Positions 25,106 through 33,272 of a stretch of DNA of 34,335 nucleotides are shown here, piece by piece. Origin of the DNA: Acidobacteriaceae bacterium (GTDB lineage: Bacteria > Acidobacteriota > Terriglobia > Terriglobales > Acidobacteriaceae); the NCBI GenBank assembly GCA_027306695.1, contig DAHUZH010000028.1, positions 1 through 34,335 of the forward strand, written 5' to 3'. The first letter of the stretch is position 1; each line of letters opens with the position of its first letter. The translations under genes and the position numbers were made by a program. The notes beneath the pieces are model-generated. The model was not told the DNA's origin. It saw only the letters and a program-made list of their open reading frames with translations, and did no database searches.

Positions 25106-25786
25106 TTGCCGCCAAAGAAAATCCTGTTGAGCTGGAGCGGAGGAAAAGACAGCGCCTGGGCGCTGCACACTCTGCGCCAGAATCCCGACTACAACGTGGC
25201 AGCGCTGCTGACCACCGTGAATGAAGTGTTTGGCCGGGTCGCCATTCACGGCTTTCGCGAGGAATTGCTGGATCGGCAGGCAGCCTCGGTCGGCTTGCCG
25301 GTGTGGAAGACGCCATTGCCATACCCGTGCTCGAACGCGGACTATGAATCGCGCATGCAGGCCGCCTGCGCGCGGGCCGTGCGGGAGGGTTTTGAAGCGG
25401 TGGCCTTCGGCGATCTCTTTCTCGAAGACATTCGCGCCTATCGCATCGAAAAGCTGGCGGGTACGGGCCTCGCGCCTCTGTTTCCCATCTGGGGAATTCC
25501 GACCGACCATCTTGCCCGGCAGATGGTCGGGTCTGGGCTGCGCGCGCGCATTACCTGTCTCAATCCAAAACATTTATCGGCGGCATTCTGTGGCCGTGTC
25601 TTCGACCAGAGTTTTCTGGACGATCTTCCGCCCACCGTCGATCCCTGCGGCGAACGCGGAGAGTTCCACAGCTTCGCCTACGCCGGCCCCATGTTCTCGC
25701 AACCGATTGCCGTGGAACACACGCACAACGTCGAGAGGGAGGGATTTGTTTACGGTGAGTTGGTTCCCGCACGCCCGCGCACATAA
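25106..25786 (+). CDS. PP-loop ATP-binding protein related to diphthine-ammonia ligase
   Basis: A 226-aa protein with the PP-loop motif SGGKDS at residues 11-16 and the family segment AFGDLFLEDIRAYR; a later GERGEFHSFAYAGP matches the same family. The archaeal/eukaryotic relatives amidate diphthine on EF-2, which bacteria lack, so the bacterial role is unknown; an adenylating N-type ATPase activity is the likely chemistry. It starts at TTG 25106 with AAAAGGAAA upstream. It is 15 nt after gltX and probably co-transcribed. Confidence 0.9.
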   Translation: MPPKKILLSWSGGKDSAWALHTLRQNPDYNVAALLTTVNEVFGRVAIHGFREELLDRQAASVGLPVWKTPLPYPCSNADYESRMQAACARAVREGFEAVAFGDLFLEDIRAYRIEKLAGTGLAPLFPIWGIPTDHLARQMVGSGLRARITCLNPKHLSAAFCGRVFDQSFLDDLPPTVDPCGERGEFHSFAYAGPMFSQPIAVEHTHNVEREGFVYGELVPARPRT

Positions 25787-25833
25787 GTTTGCCAGAGATG
25801 TAAATTTTACGTTTGCCGGAGATGTAAATTTAC
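25787..25833 (+). repeat. Tandem duplication of a 24-bp unit after the PP-loop gene
   Basis: Two units, GTTTGCCAGAGATGTAAATT plus TTAC and GTTTGCCGGAGATGTAAATT plus TAC, directly after the stop codon. They are AT-richer than the surroundings and match no feature I recognise. Confidence 0.7.
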
Positions 25834-25855
25834 AGATACTGTATTCAAAAAAGAT

Positions 25856-25984
25856 GAGTCATTCTGAGGTCGCAGCGGCGACAAGAATCCAGAGAGTGAT
25901 GGCGGCAATGACCAAACGTATGTCGTCTGGATTCTTCACTCCGGTCGCGTCGCCACGGCGACCGACCTCCGTTCAGAATGACTC
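25856..25984. repeat. Large inverted repeat, family B copy 2, between convergent genes
   Basis: The outer arms GAGTCATTCTGAGGTCG and CAGAATGACTC pair. Inner arms AGAATCCAGA and TCTGGATTCT also pair, and the GTCGCCACGGCGAC core forms its own palindrome. It lies between the convergent PP-loop gene and ohr, where it could act as a two-way transcript end. Confidence 0.75.
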
Positions 25985-25998
25985 TCTTCCATAAATAG

Positions 25999-26454
25999 CT
26001 ACACCAACTTTGAACCGCTCAACACCCCGCCGTGCGCGGTCAGCTTCACGTCCACATTGCCACGGGTCGCGTTGGAATACGGGCAGATGCGATGCGCCTC
26101 CGCCACCAGCGACTCGGCGGTCTTCTGATCCAGTTTGGGCAGCGTGACTTCCAACTCCACCGCAATTTCAAAGCCTTCCTTGTCCGTGCTGGGGCCGACG
26201 GAGACCAGCGCCATCACGTTCACTTCGCCCGGTTCGATTTTCTTCTGGCTGGCGGCGTACTGCACCGCGCCACCGAAGCACGCCGCATACCCGGCGGCAA
26301 ATAGCTGTTCGGGATTCGTGCCGGTCCCGCCCTGCCCGCCCATCTCGGAAGGCACGGAAAGATGCAGCTTCAAATTGTTATCGGAGCTTTCCACGCGACC
26401 GGCGCGCGCTCCGACCGTTGTGACTTGTGCGGTGTAAAGTTTCTCTTTCAGCAT
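25999..26454 (-). CDS. ohr: Organic hydroperoxide resistance protein, Ohr/OsmC family
   Basis: Thiol peroxidase that detoxifies organic hydroperoxides, 151 aa. The two catalytic Cys are Cys 59 (AACFGGA) and Cys 124 (CPYSNATRGN), the Ohr signature. Arg and Glu partners are in the expected regions (RAGRVES; GTNPEQLF). ATG 26454 has GAGGAAAA upstream. No OhrR-type regulator is adjacent. It is divergent from a PLP enzyme gene. Confidence 0.95.
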   Translation of the reverse strand: MLKEKLYTAQVTTVGARAGRVESSDNNLKLHLSVPSEMGGQGGTGTNPEQLFAAGYAACFGGAVQYAASQKKIEPGEVNVMALVSVGPSTDKEGFEIAVELEVTLPKLDQKTAESLVAEAHRICPYSNATRGNVDVKLTAHGGVLSGSKLV

Positions 26455-26557
26455 GCTGTTTTCCTCACGCTCCAGTGTTGCAGTCCTGGGCAAGTTGCGC
26501 AATGCGACCCGCTCTGAAATTGCGCTTTCATTCTGCTACTCTCAAAGGCAAGTCATC

Positions 26558-27682
26558 ATGCAGGAAATTACTCGACTCGTCCGCGCCGGTCTGCCCGAAC
26601 CACCAGAGAAATTGCGCGCCGGAGCGCCCATCCACGCTGGCCCTGTCTTCGCCTCCGCGTTTGCCGCGCCGGGCGAACCCTCCGCCTCGCCGTACACATA
26701 CACGCGCTTCAACAATCCCACATGGCAGGAGTTGGAACATGTTCTCGGGACGCTGGAAGGTGGCAGCGTAAAAATTTTCCCTTCCGGCATGGCCGCCGTC
26801 ATGGCGGTATTTGCCGCGCTGCTGCGCCCCGGCGATATCGTCGTGCTGCCCGCAGACAGCTACTACACCACACGCATTCTCACGCGAGAATTTTTTGCCG
26901 CCTTCGGTATCGAAACGCGCCTGGCGCCGACTGCCAACAATGCGCAGGCTGAGGTGCTCACCGGCGCGAAATTACTCTGGCTTGAAACTCCCTCGAATCC
27001 AGGCATGGATATCTGCGACATTCATCTGCTGTCGGAAGCAGCCCACAGCCGCGGCGCGCTGGTCGCGGTGGACAACACCACACCGACCGCGCTCGGCCAG
27101 CAACCGTTGGCGCTTGGCGCGGACATTTCCGTGGCATCGGACACCAAATCCCTGACCGGCCACAGCGATCTGCTGCTCGGCCACGTCGCGGTGCGCGACG
27201 GGGACCTGGCCGCAAAAATCGAACGTTGGCGCACGCTTTCCGGCTCCATCGTCGGCCCCATGGAGGCGTGGCTGGCCATGCGCTCCCTGGCCACGCTGCC
27301 GCTTCGGCTGGAAAAACAATGCGCGAACGCGCAGGCCATCGCGGAATTTCTGGAAACCCGGAAAGAAGTTCGCGCGGTCTACTATCCGGGCCTGGCCGCG
27401 CATCCGGCGCACGCACTCGCCCGCCAGCAAATGCGTTACTTCGGGCCGGTGGTCAGCTTTGAGCTGCCCAGCCGCACCATTGCCGAGCGTTTTCTGGAAG
27501 CATCCCATCTACTCGTCGAAGCCTCCAGCTTTGGAGGCATCGTCTCTTCCGCCGAGCGGCGCGCTCGCTGGGGGCACGATGCTGTTTCCCAGGGCTTTAT
27601 TCGCCTGAGCGCGGGCTGCGAAGCCATCGAAGACCTGCTGACCGATCTCGATCAGGCGCTCCACGCCAGCGCAAGCGCTTAG
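26558..27682 (+). CDS. Cys/Met-metabolism PLP-dependent enzyme (cystathionine gamma-synthase/lyase type)
   Basis: A fold-type I PLP enzyme, 374 aa. The PLP-binding Lys is Lys 197 in SDTKSLTGHSDLLLGHV; the segments YTRFNNPT, FPSGMAA, ETPSNPG and VDNTTPT are family hallmarks. The reaction (synthase or lyase) cannot be decided from the sequence. ATG 26558 has AAAGG 11 nt upstream; an open frame extends upstream into the divergent ohr start region and was rejected. The next gene starts 4 nt after its stop, implying co-transcription. Confidence 0.92.
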   Translation: MQEITRLVRAGLPEPPEKLRAGAPIHAGPVFASAFAAPGEPSASPYTYTRFNNPTWQELEHVLGTLEGGSVKIFPSGMAAVMAVFAALLRPGDIVVLPADSYYTTRILTREFFAAFGIETRLAPTANNAQAEVLTGAKLLWLETPSNPGMDICDIHLLSEAAHSRGALVAVDNTTPTALGQQPLALGADISVASDTKSLTGHSDLLLGHVAVRDGDLAAKIERWRTLSGSIVGPMEAWLAMRSLATLPLRLEKQCANAQAIAEFLETRKEVRAVYYPGLAAHPAHALARQQMRYFGPVVSFELPSRTIAERFLEASHLLVEASSFGGIVSSAERRARWGHDAVSQGFIRLSAGCEAIEDLLTDLDQALHASASA

Positions 27683-27686
27683 ACCC

Positions 27687-28274
27687 ATGGCAGCGCGTCC
27701 TTATACTCAAGATGCGAGCTTTGCTCACCCTTGGCAGGCAGAAATTCTGAACAAGCCGCCACTGATCGCACCCGCGCGGCAGTACGTCTACCCGCAGGCC
27801 GTGGAAGAGGTTGAGCGCGGCGCGTTGCAAATCCTGCTGTGGTCACAGCCCGGCGTTGCGCCAGTGTTGGCGACCTTCGCGCTGGGATTTGCCGATCCCG
27901 CGCTGCCGCACGGCGTTTGGACCTGTCCGAACCCAAAGCAGATGTGCGCCATTGCCGGTGGTTACGCCTACATTGTCGAAACCGACAGGCCGGAGGAGTG
28001 GATGCAAATTCCCTATCGCCCGGTCATTTCCGTCCACGCGCTTGCAGAGCAACGCCTGCTCCTCTTCGCGGGGTTTCATGCGATCTGGGCTTTGGGAACA
28101 GAGGGCCAGGCATGGGAAACGGCGCGGTTGTCCTGGGAAGGTCTGCGCATAACAGAGATACAGGGCCAGGAGCTTCACGGCTTCGGCTGGAACCTGGCGA
28201 CCGATGCGGATGTCCCGTTTACCGTCGATCTGGCGACCGGCCATCACACGGGCGGAGCAAGCCCGCGTCAATAA
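27687..28274 (+). CDS. Conserved-looking hypothetical protein
   Basis: A 195-aa soluble protein without a signal peptide, starting MAARPYTQDASFAHPWQ. The order is a short N-terminal basic-aromatic region, a central YAYIVETDRPEEW, and a segment near the end ELHGFGWNLATDADVPFTVD that resembles surface-exposed beta structure. The close packing (4 nt) behind the PLP enzyme suggests translational coupling, but I do not recognise the family and infer no role. Confidence 0.8.
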   Translation: MAARPYTQDASFAHPWQAEILNKPPLIAPARQYVYPQAVEEVERGALQILLWSQPGVAPVLATFALGFADPALPHGVWTCPNPKQMCAIAGGYAYIVETDRPEEWMQIPYRPVISVHALAEQRLLLFAGFHAIWALGTEGQAWETARLSWEGLRITEIQGQELHGFGWNLATDADVPFTVDLATGHHTGGASPRQ

Positions 28275-28290
28275 TAATTCAGACGCACGG

Positions 28291-28356
28291 AAAAATTGCG
28301 GCAAAGCATGGGGGAGCGAAGGTGATCCGTCCCTCGGCTCCAGCTTGCTTTGCCGC
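28291..28356 (-). terminator. Probable intrinsic terminator after the secreted-protein gene
   Basis: A perfect 11-bp inverted repeat (GCGGCAAAGCA, 28298-28308, and TGCTTTGCCGC, 28346-28356) with a partly self-pairing 37-nt interior (GGAGC/GCTCC). On the minus strand the stem is followed by AATTTTTCC. It lies between convergent genes, and the T-run makes it a terminator for the minus-strand gene. Confidence 0.6.
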
Positions 28357-28419
28357 TCGCAAAATAGTCCACGAACGGGGGAATTCCACGTTACCCGCAC
28401 GCATCCCTGTGCGACGGAT

Positions 28420-29139
28420 TTACTGGCCTTCCGCCATCATGGGCGTCATGGCCATAGCGGTCTGGCCCACATTCGCCGCGCGATAGTTGCTGAAGGTCAC
28501 CTGGCTGCCCTGGGGTCCATCCAAAAGGAGCCCATAGTGCAACGGTTCACTCCATGTGGCCAACACGCGATTGGAGGCCTCGTCTCCCAACGGATGCCAG
28601 GCGCTGTCTCCACGATGACGCCAGAAGAAGCGCACCTGCGCGGCATCGCCGCCCGTCACGCGAAATTCCAGCGGCGAGGTAGCGTTGACCGGCTGTTGAG
28701 CAATCACCTTGGTCGTGGCCGGATCCAATTGCCAGAGAACCACATTGCCAGCTTCCAGCCCGATAACCATGGCGTGTTGCGCATCGCCTAGAACACCCAG
28801 CCCGGAGATTGAAGAAGTGCTGATTGGCGCATGCGTCAACCACACTTCCACAGCAGACCCGGATGTGTCCGCCCCGCGGCTAAGCATGACTGTGCTGTGC
28901 TGCCGCGACGTAATACGCACCTGGTCGCCGCTAAAGCGCAGCTTCGGACGCTGGCCCGGAAAGGAATACCAGCCAGCTTGTGTGGAACCGTCGAAAACTA
29001 CGGTTCGGAGATATGCTCCCATTGGACTTTGTGTCCCACGCCCCTGTTGCGCGATCGCTTGCATCGGCAGCAGTGCAAAAGTGACCAGGACAGGAGCGGC
29101 AGAAAGAACCATCTTGCGCAGAAAAGTAGTTGTGTTCAT
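28420..29139 (-). CDS. Secreted protein with a predicted beta-sandwich domain
   Basis: A 239-aa protein with a signal peptide (residues 1-30, hydrophobic LSAAPVLVTFALL, likely cleaved at AIA-QQ). The mature part reads like a concanavalin A-type beta-sandwich resembling C-terminal domains of some glycosidases (FDGSTQAGWYSFP; HYGLLLDGPQGSQVTFSNYR), but no catalytic residues can be assigned. ATG 29139 has GAGGAT upstream. A hairpin lies just 5' of the ribosome site (29155-29170). Confidence 0.8.
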   Translation of the reverse strand: MNTTTFLRKMVLSAAPVLVTFALLPMQAIAQQGRGTQSPMGAYLRTVVFDGSTQAGWYSFPGQRPKLRFSGDQVRITSRQHSTVMLSRGADTSGSAVEVWLTHAPISTSSISGLGVLGDAQHAMVIGLEAGNVVLWQLDPATTKVIAQQPVNATSPLEFRVTGGDAAQVRFFWRHRGDSAWHPLGDEASNRVLATWSEPLHYGLLLDGPQGSQVTFSNYRAANVGQTAMAMTPMMAEGQ

Positions 29140-29154
29140 CTATTTTATCCTCAG

Positions 29155-29170
29155 CCCAACTTGTGTTGGG
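29155..29170 (-). repeat. Small hairpin next to the ribosome site
   Basis: CCCAAC-N4-GTTGGG, a perfect 6-bp stem lying 15 nt upstream of the start codon of the secreted protein gene and just before its GAGGAT ribosome site. Confidence 0.45.
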
Positions 29171-29236
29171 ATTGCACTTAAGGTAGCCAGAGGCGCGCCG
29201 CAGAACAAGAAAAATAGTCGAAATAGTCACAAAACT

Positions 29237-29279
29237 TTAGTTACAGAAAAGAGGAATCTCTACGCGCTAAGGTAACTAA
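29237..29279. repeat. Perfect 8-bp inverted repeat upstream of the secreted protein gene
   Basis: TTAGTTAC (29237-29244) and GTAACTAA (29272-29279), 27 nt apart, in the gap between the rsmD stop and the secreted protein gene. A regulator-binding site is possible; nothing else supports it. Confidence 0.4.
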
Positions 29280-29305
29280 CTGGCTTCCCGGCAATAAAGT
29301 GAATC

Positions 29306-29869
29306 CTAGCCAAGATCGTTGCAATGAAAGAAGGTTAGTGATGCCTCTCCGTGGGGCATTACTCGATATTGGCTTAGATGCCCAAACGGGTGCGGGAGTG
29401 GTAAGCGGTGTGAGTGTTCCGCGATAACAATGGCATTTGCGCCCAGAATCGGCTGTTCCCCCAAAAACTCAAGGGTGGTCCGATAGGCGGAATCATCCCT
29501 GTACCGAGGGTCGAGAAACACGATGTCCAGGCTAATTTTCTGCTCGACCAGATGACGCAGCAGGGGCAGTGTGCCGCGAGGTTCCACCGTCGCTTCCGGT
29601 CCAATCTTGAAGCGGGCCAGGTTCCCCCGCAAGGCAATCAACGGTGTTTTGGCGTTTTCCGCGAAGTAAACCTGACGCGCTCCACGGCTCAGGGCCTCGA
29701 TCCCCACCGCGCCGGTGCCAGCAAACAGGTCGGCGAAGACCGCACCTTGAATGCGTGGCGCGAGCACGTTGAACAAGGTCTCGCGCAGCCGGTCGCTGGT
29801 GGGCCGCGTGTCCCATCCCTTCGGCGCCGTCAGAGGTTGAGAACGAAATTTTCCCGCGATGACACGCAT
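29306..29869 (-). CDS. rsmD: 16S rRNA (guanine(966)-N2)-methyltransferase, RsmD type
   Basis: A 187-aa Rossmann-fold methyltransferase. The start MRVIAGKFRSQPL is typical of RsmD, with RPTSDRLRETLFN and SAM motif FADLFAGTGAVGIEALSRGA following. The catalytic motif normally DPPY/F reads LDPRY here (plus-strand around 29503-29514), a Pro-to-Arg change in the key tetrapeptide. ATG 29869 lacks a strong ribosome site; an in-frame ATG at 29908 is the alternative. It is divergent from the S2P-like gene with a 66-nt gap. Confidence 0.9.
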   Translation of the reverse strand: MRVIAGKFRSQPLTAPKGWDTRPTSDRLRETLFNVLAPRIQGAVFADLFAGTGAVGIEALSRGARQVYFAENAKTPLIALRGNLARFKIGPEATVEPRGTLPLLRHLVEQKISLDIVFLDPRYRDDSAYRTTLEFLGEQPILGANAIVIAEHSHRLPLPHPFGHLSQYRVMPHGEASLTFFHCNDLG

Positions 29870-29935
29870 AAGGTTGGAGTCCAGCACAGAACGTAGGCCG
29901 ACCTGCATCTACAATAACCGGAAGAGGCATTGGCA

Positions 29936-31048
29936 ATGCGCAGTTGGTCCATCCCGATCGGGCATTTTCTGGGCGTGGAAATTCGCCTGCACTTTTTTTT
30001 CGCGCTGCTGCTGGGACTTTCTTTGCTTTATACAGGGATGAGCGGCATGGCCGCCGTTCGCGGCATCGCCTTGTGGCTGCTGCTGCTGGCAGCAGTGGGC
30101 GTCCGCGAGCTGGCCCGCGCCATCGCTTCCGCCTATCACGGCCTCAAGGTCCGCAGCGTGATGCTGCTGCCCATCGGCGGTCTGCCGTCTTATGCCACGC
30201 CGGAGTCCGCCGAGCAGGCATCCGAAGGCAGCGCGCAGCTTTCCCTCGCCATGGTTGGACCACTCACCAATTTCGCCGTCGCTATGGTGCTGCTAGCGTT
30301 CATTCGCGGCATATCACCCGACATCTCCGTGCTGGTCAAGCCATGGATTACTGCGGACCATCTGCTGCGCAGCGCTTTTTGGTTCAACATTTTTCTCGGC
30401 GTGGTCAATCTGCTGCCAGCCTATCCGCTGGATGCGGGTAAGCTGTTGCGCAGCGGCTTCTCGCGTTCGCGCGGCGCGCTGCAAGCCACCCGCACAGCCT
30501 CCACCGTTGGCCAGGTGATTGCGCTAGTGCTGTTTGTTGCTGGGGTGTATTGGCAAAGTCCATGGTTGCTGCTGGCGGGTTTTTTTATCTTCGTTGGCGC
30601 GCAACTGGAAGATCAGGGCCTCGTCTTCCAGTCGGTTGTCGATACCGTCCGCATGCGCGACATTATGCTGACGGACTTCGCGCTGCTCTCCGCCTCCGAC
30701 ACGCTGGAGGACGCCATCTTCAAGTCCATCCACAGTCTGCAGGATGACTTTCCAGTTGTCCGCAGCGGACTGCTGGTCGGCATCGTTTCGCGGCAGAGAA
30801 TCCTGGAAACGCTGCAAATCGATGGCAACGGATATGTGCAATCCATCATGTCGCGCGCCTTCCAGGTGGCGCAGCCCCAGGATTCTCTCGGCGTCACCTT
30901 TCGCCGCATCACCGGCGAACGCGGCCTGTCGCTGGTCCCGGTGCTCGATGGCGAGCAGATCGTCGGCATCGTGACGCTACAGAACCTGATGCACAGCATG
31001 GGCCTGCTGGCGGAAAGCCGGCGGCTGCAACAACAGTCGTCCTCCTGA
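29936..31048 (+). CDS. Site-2-protease-like membrane protein with CBS domains, catalytic motif lost
   Basis: A 370-aa protein matching bacterial S2P-CBS (M50) proteins in layout: several transmembrane segments over residues 15-220, then two CBS domains (about 235-295 and 300-360; VRMRDIMLTDF and VQSIMSRAFQV). The segment that should carry HExxH reads VGVRELARAI (residues 55-64), i.e. R57-E-L-A-R61, so both zinc-ligating His are replaced by Arg. The second motif NxxPxxPxDGGR reads NLLPAYPLDAGK with Asp 166 retained. ATG 29936 has GAGG 8 nt upstream. It is probably catalytically inactive. rsmI follows after 13 nt, which suggests co-transcription. Confidence 0.9.
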   Translation: MRSWSIPIGHFLGVEIRLHFFFALLLGLSLLYTGMSGMAAVRGIALWLLLLAAVGVRELARAIASAYHGLKVRSVMLLPIGGLPSYATPESAEQASEGSAQLSLAMVGPLTNFAVAMVLLAFIRGISPDISVLVKPWITADHLLRSAFWFNIFLGVVNLLPAYPLDAGKLLRSGFSRSRGALQATRTASTVGQVIALVLFVAGVYWQSPWLLLAGFFIFVGAQLEDQGLVFQSVVDTVRMRDIMLTDFALLSASDTLEDAIFKSIHSLQDDFPVVRSGLLVGIVSRQRILETLQIDGNGYVQSIMSRAFQVAQPQDSLGVTFRRITGERGLSLVPVLDGEQIVGIVTLQNLMHSMGLLAESRRLQQQSSS

Positions 31049-31061
31049 CGGTGCAAGTTTA

Positions 31062-31967
31062 ATGGCGCGTGAAGCTGATGCCAGACACGGCGGCGAGAAC
31101 CCAACAGAACGCCCGCTCGCACCGGGCTTGTATATTGTCGCGACGCCGATTGGAAATCTGGAGGACATTACGCTGCGCGCATTGCGCGTGCTGCGCGGCG
31201 TGGACCGCATCGCCTGCGAGGACACACGCCAGACGCAAAAGCTGCTGTCGCACTTCGGCATCGCCGTGCCCACGGTGAGCTGCCATGCCCACAATGAACG
31301 CCAGCGCAGCGACGAGCTGATTGCATCGTTGCAGGCCGGTGCGCGCATCGCGCTGGTCTCCGATGCCGGCATGCCGGGCATCTCCGACCCGGGAGCGCAT
31401 CTGGTGGCGCAGGCTGTGGCCGCTGGAATCCCCGTCATCCCCATCCCCGGCGCGTCGGCGGTCGTCTCCGCGCTGGCCGCTTCGGGCCTGGATACGGCTT
31501 CATTTCTGTTTGTTGGATTTGCGCCTCCACGGAGCGGCGAGCGGCGCAGTTTTTTCGAGAAATTTCGCGAGGGACCGGCCACGCTGGTTTTCTACGAGGC
31601 CCCGCACCGGATATTGGAAGCCTTGCGCGACGCTGTGGAGATTTTCGGGGGCGACCGGCGCGCCGTTCTGGCCCGCGAGATCACGAAACTGCACGAAGAG
31701 TTTTTGCGCGGAACACTGGCCGATTTAGAAAAATCCCTGGCCAGCCGCGATCTGCTGCGCGGCGAAATGACGCTGATGATTGCCGGGAACGATCCGTCCC
31801 AGCCCGCCTACACAGCGCCAAGCGCTAGTCTCCGCGAGCGCATGGCGCTGTGTCTGGCAGAGGGGCTGGAAGAACAGGCGGCGTTGAAGCGCATCGCCCG
31901 CGAACGCGGAGTGGCAAAGAGCGAAGTCTATCGGGAGTGGCAACGCGAGCAGGGTAGGCGGAAGTAA
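31062..31967 (+). CDS. rsmI: 16S rRNA (cytidine(1402)-2'-O)-methyltransferase
   Basis: A tetrapyrrole-methylase-fold enzyme that methylates C1402 of 16S rRNA in the P site; 301 aa. Hallmarks are LYIVATPIGNLEDITLRAL, CEDTRQTQKLL, SDAGMPGISDPG and PIPGASAVVSAL. The start at ATG 31062 lies 13 nt after the S2P-like gene. No strong ribosome site is seen, so translational coupling is likely. Confidence 0.96.
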   Translation: MAREADARHGGENPTERPLAPGLYIVATPIGNLEDITLRALRVLRGVDRIACEDTRQTQKLLSHFGIAVPTVSCHAHNERQRSDELIASLQAGARIALVSDAGMPGISDPGAHLVAQAVAAGIPVIPIPGASAVVSALAASGLDTASFLFVGFAPPRSGERRSFFEKFREGPATLVFYEAPHRILEALRDAVEIFGGDRRAVLAREITKLHEEFLRGTLADLEKSLASRDLLRGEMTLMIAGNDPSQPAYTAPSASLRERMALCLAEGLEEQAALKRIARERGVAKSEVYREWQREQGRRK

Positions 31968-32022
31968 TGTACTTATGCACTCGTAGCGGATTAAAGGATA
32001 GTGTGATTTTAAGAGAATGTCC

Positions 32023-32126
32023 GTCATTCTGAGCGCAGCGAAGAATCCAGAGGATATTCGCTAGATGTGAGCGCCATCACCCTCTGGATTCTTCGGTCGC
32101 GTCGCCACGGCGACCGACCTTAGAAT
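32023..32126. repeat. Inverted repeat, family B copy 3
   Basis: GTCATTCTGAGC, then arms GAAGAATCCAGAGG and CCTCTGGATTCTTC enclosing about 30 nt, then the GTCGCCACGGCGAC palindrome and ACCTTAGAAT. It lies between rsmI and the beta-propeller gene. Confidence 0.75.
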
Positions 32127-32162
32127 CTGTGTTTGCGAAAGAGTTTTGAAAGGACCGTAACA

Positions 32163-33230
32163 ATGAAAGTTTTGATAAAGAAAGTTCGACTGACAATGGA
32201 CGGCCTGCGCCGTTCGATCGTTCTGGGAGCGGCCCTCGGCCTGCTCTGCTCGACCGCGTTCGCCCAATCTCCCCAGTTCCACGTACAGAAGACCTGGCGC
32301 CTCGGCGGGGACGGCTGGTGGGACTACCTGACAGCCGATCCCGGCGCTCACCGGTTGTACATTGCGCGGGGCAATCGCGTACAGGTGGTCGATACGCAAA
32401 GCGGAAAACTCATTACAGAAATGACCGGTATGCAGGGGACGCACGGCATCGCGCTCAACAGCAACGGCAAATATGGATACGTCAGCGATGGCATGGCGAA
32501 CACCGTCCGCGTGTTCGATCGCGCCACGCTGAAAGTTGTGGCCAATGTTCCGGCGCAGCAAAACCCAGATGCGATTATTTTCGATCCTTCAACCAGGCGC
32601 GTCTTCGCGTTCAACGGTCGCAGCCACTCCGCGACGGCCATCGATACCGCCAACAACAGCGTGCTGCAAACGATTTCCTTGCCCGGCAAGCCGGAATTTG
32701 CCCAGGCCGACGGAGCGGGCAACGTCTACGTCAATATCGAAGACAAAAATCTGATCGTGCGCATCGACGCGCGCAACCTAAAACCAACGGCCACCTGGTC
32801 CATCGCGCCGTGCGACTCGCCCAGTGGACTCAGCATCGACCGTACTCATCATCGCCTGTTTTCCGTTTGCGATAACAACGTGATGGTGGTCGTCGATGCA
32901 CGCAGTGGGCATGTGGTGGCAACGCCTGCCATCGGTAAAGGCCCGGATGCAACGCGCTACGACGCCAAGCGCCACCTGGTATTCAGTCCCAACGGTGGCG
33001 ATGGCACGCTGACCGTCATTCGGCAAAACTCGCCCGACAGCTACACTCCGGTCCAGACTTTGACCACACAGCGCGGGGCACGCACCATGGCGCTTGATGC
33101 TGCGACGGGAGAAATTTATCTGGTGACGGCTGAGTTCGGTCCGCGACCCGCTCCCACGGCTGCAAACCCGCGGCCACGCCCTGCGATGATGCCCAACAGC
33201 TTCGTGGTCTTGGTCGTCGGCACGAAGTAG
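32163..33230 (+). CDS. Secreted YVTN-type beta-propeller protein
   Basis: A 355-aa protein with an N-terminal signal peptide (cleavage likely at AFA-QS, residue 34), then repeated blades with the pattern of YncE/YVTN beta-propellers (HRLYIARGNRVQVVD; KYGYVSDGMANTVRVFD; NVYVNIEDKNLIVRID; HHRLFSVCDNNVMVVVD). A Pro-rich tail ends VVLVVGTK. ATG 32163 has AAAGGA upstream. Family members bind various ligands; the specificity here is unknown. Confidence 0.9.
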   Translation: MKVLIKKVRLTMDGLRRSIVLGAALGLLCSTAFAQSPQFHVQKTWRLGGDGWWDYLTADPGAHRLYIARGNRVQVVDTQSGKLITEMTGMQGTHGIALNSNGKYGYVSDGMANTVRVFDRATLKVVANVPAQQNPDAIIFDPSTRRVFAFNGRSHSATAIDTANNSVLQTISLPGKPEFAQADGAGNVYVNIEDKNLIVRIDARNLKPTATWSIAPCDSPSGLSIDRTHHRLFSVCDNNVMVVVDARSGHVVATPAIGKGPDATRYDAKRHLVFSPNGGDGTLTVIRQNSPDSYTPVQTLTTQRGARTMALDAATGEIYLVTAEFGPRPAPTAANPRPRPAMMPNSFVVLVVGTK

Positions 33231-33252
33231 ACCGTACTTGTAGACCGTACTT
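33228..33252 (+). repeat. 13-bp tandem duplication spanning the stop codon
   Basis: TAGACCGTACTTG followed by TAGACCGTACTT; the first TAG is the stop of the beta-propeller gene. Confidence 0.6.
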
Positions 33253-33272
33253 ATTGTTCGTTTCACAAATTT

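Noticed and set aside
24506-25573. Minus-strand open frame opposite gltX and the PP-loop gene
   Set aside because: Antisense shadow; both plus-strand genes are clear.
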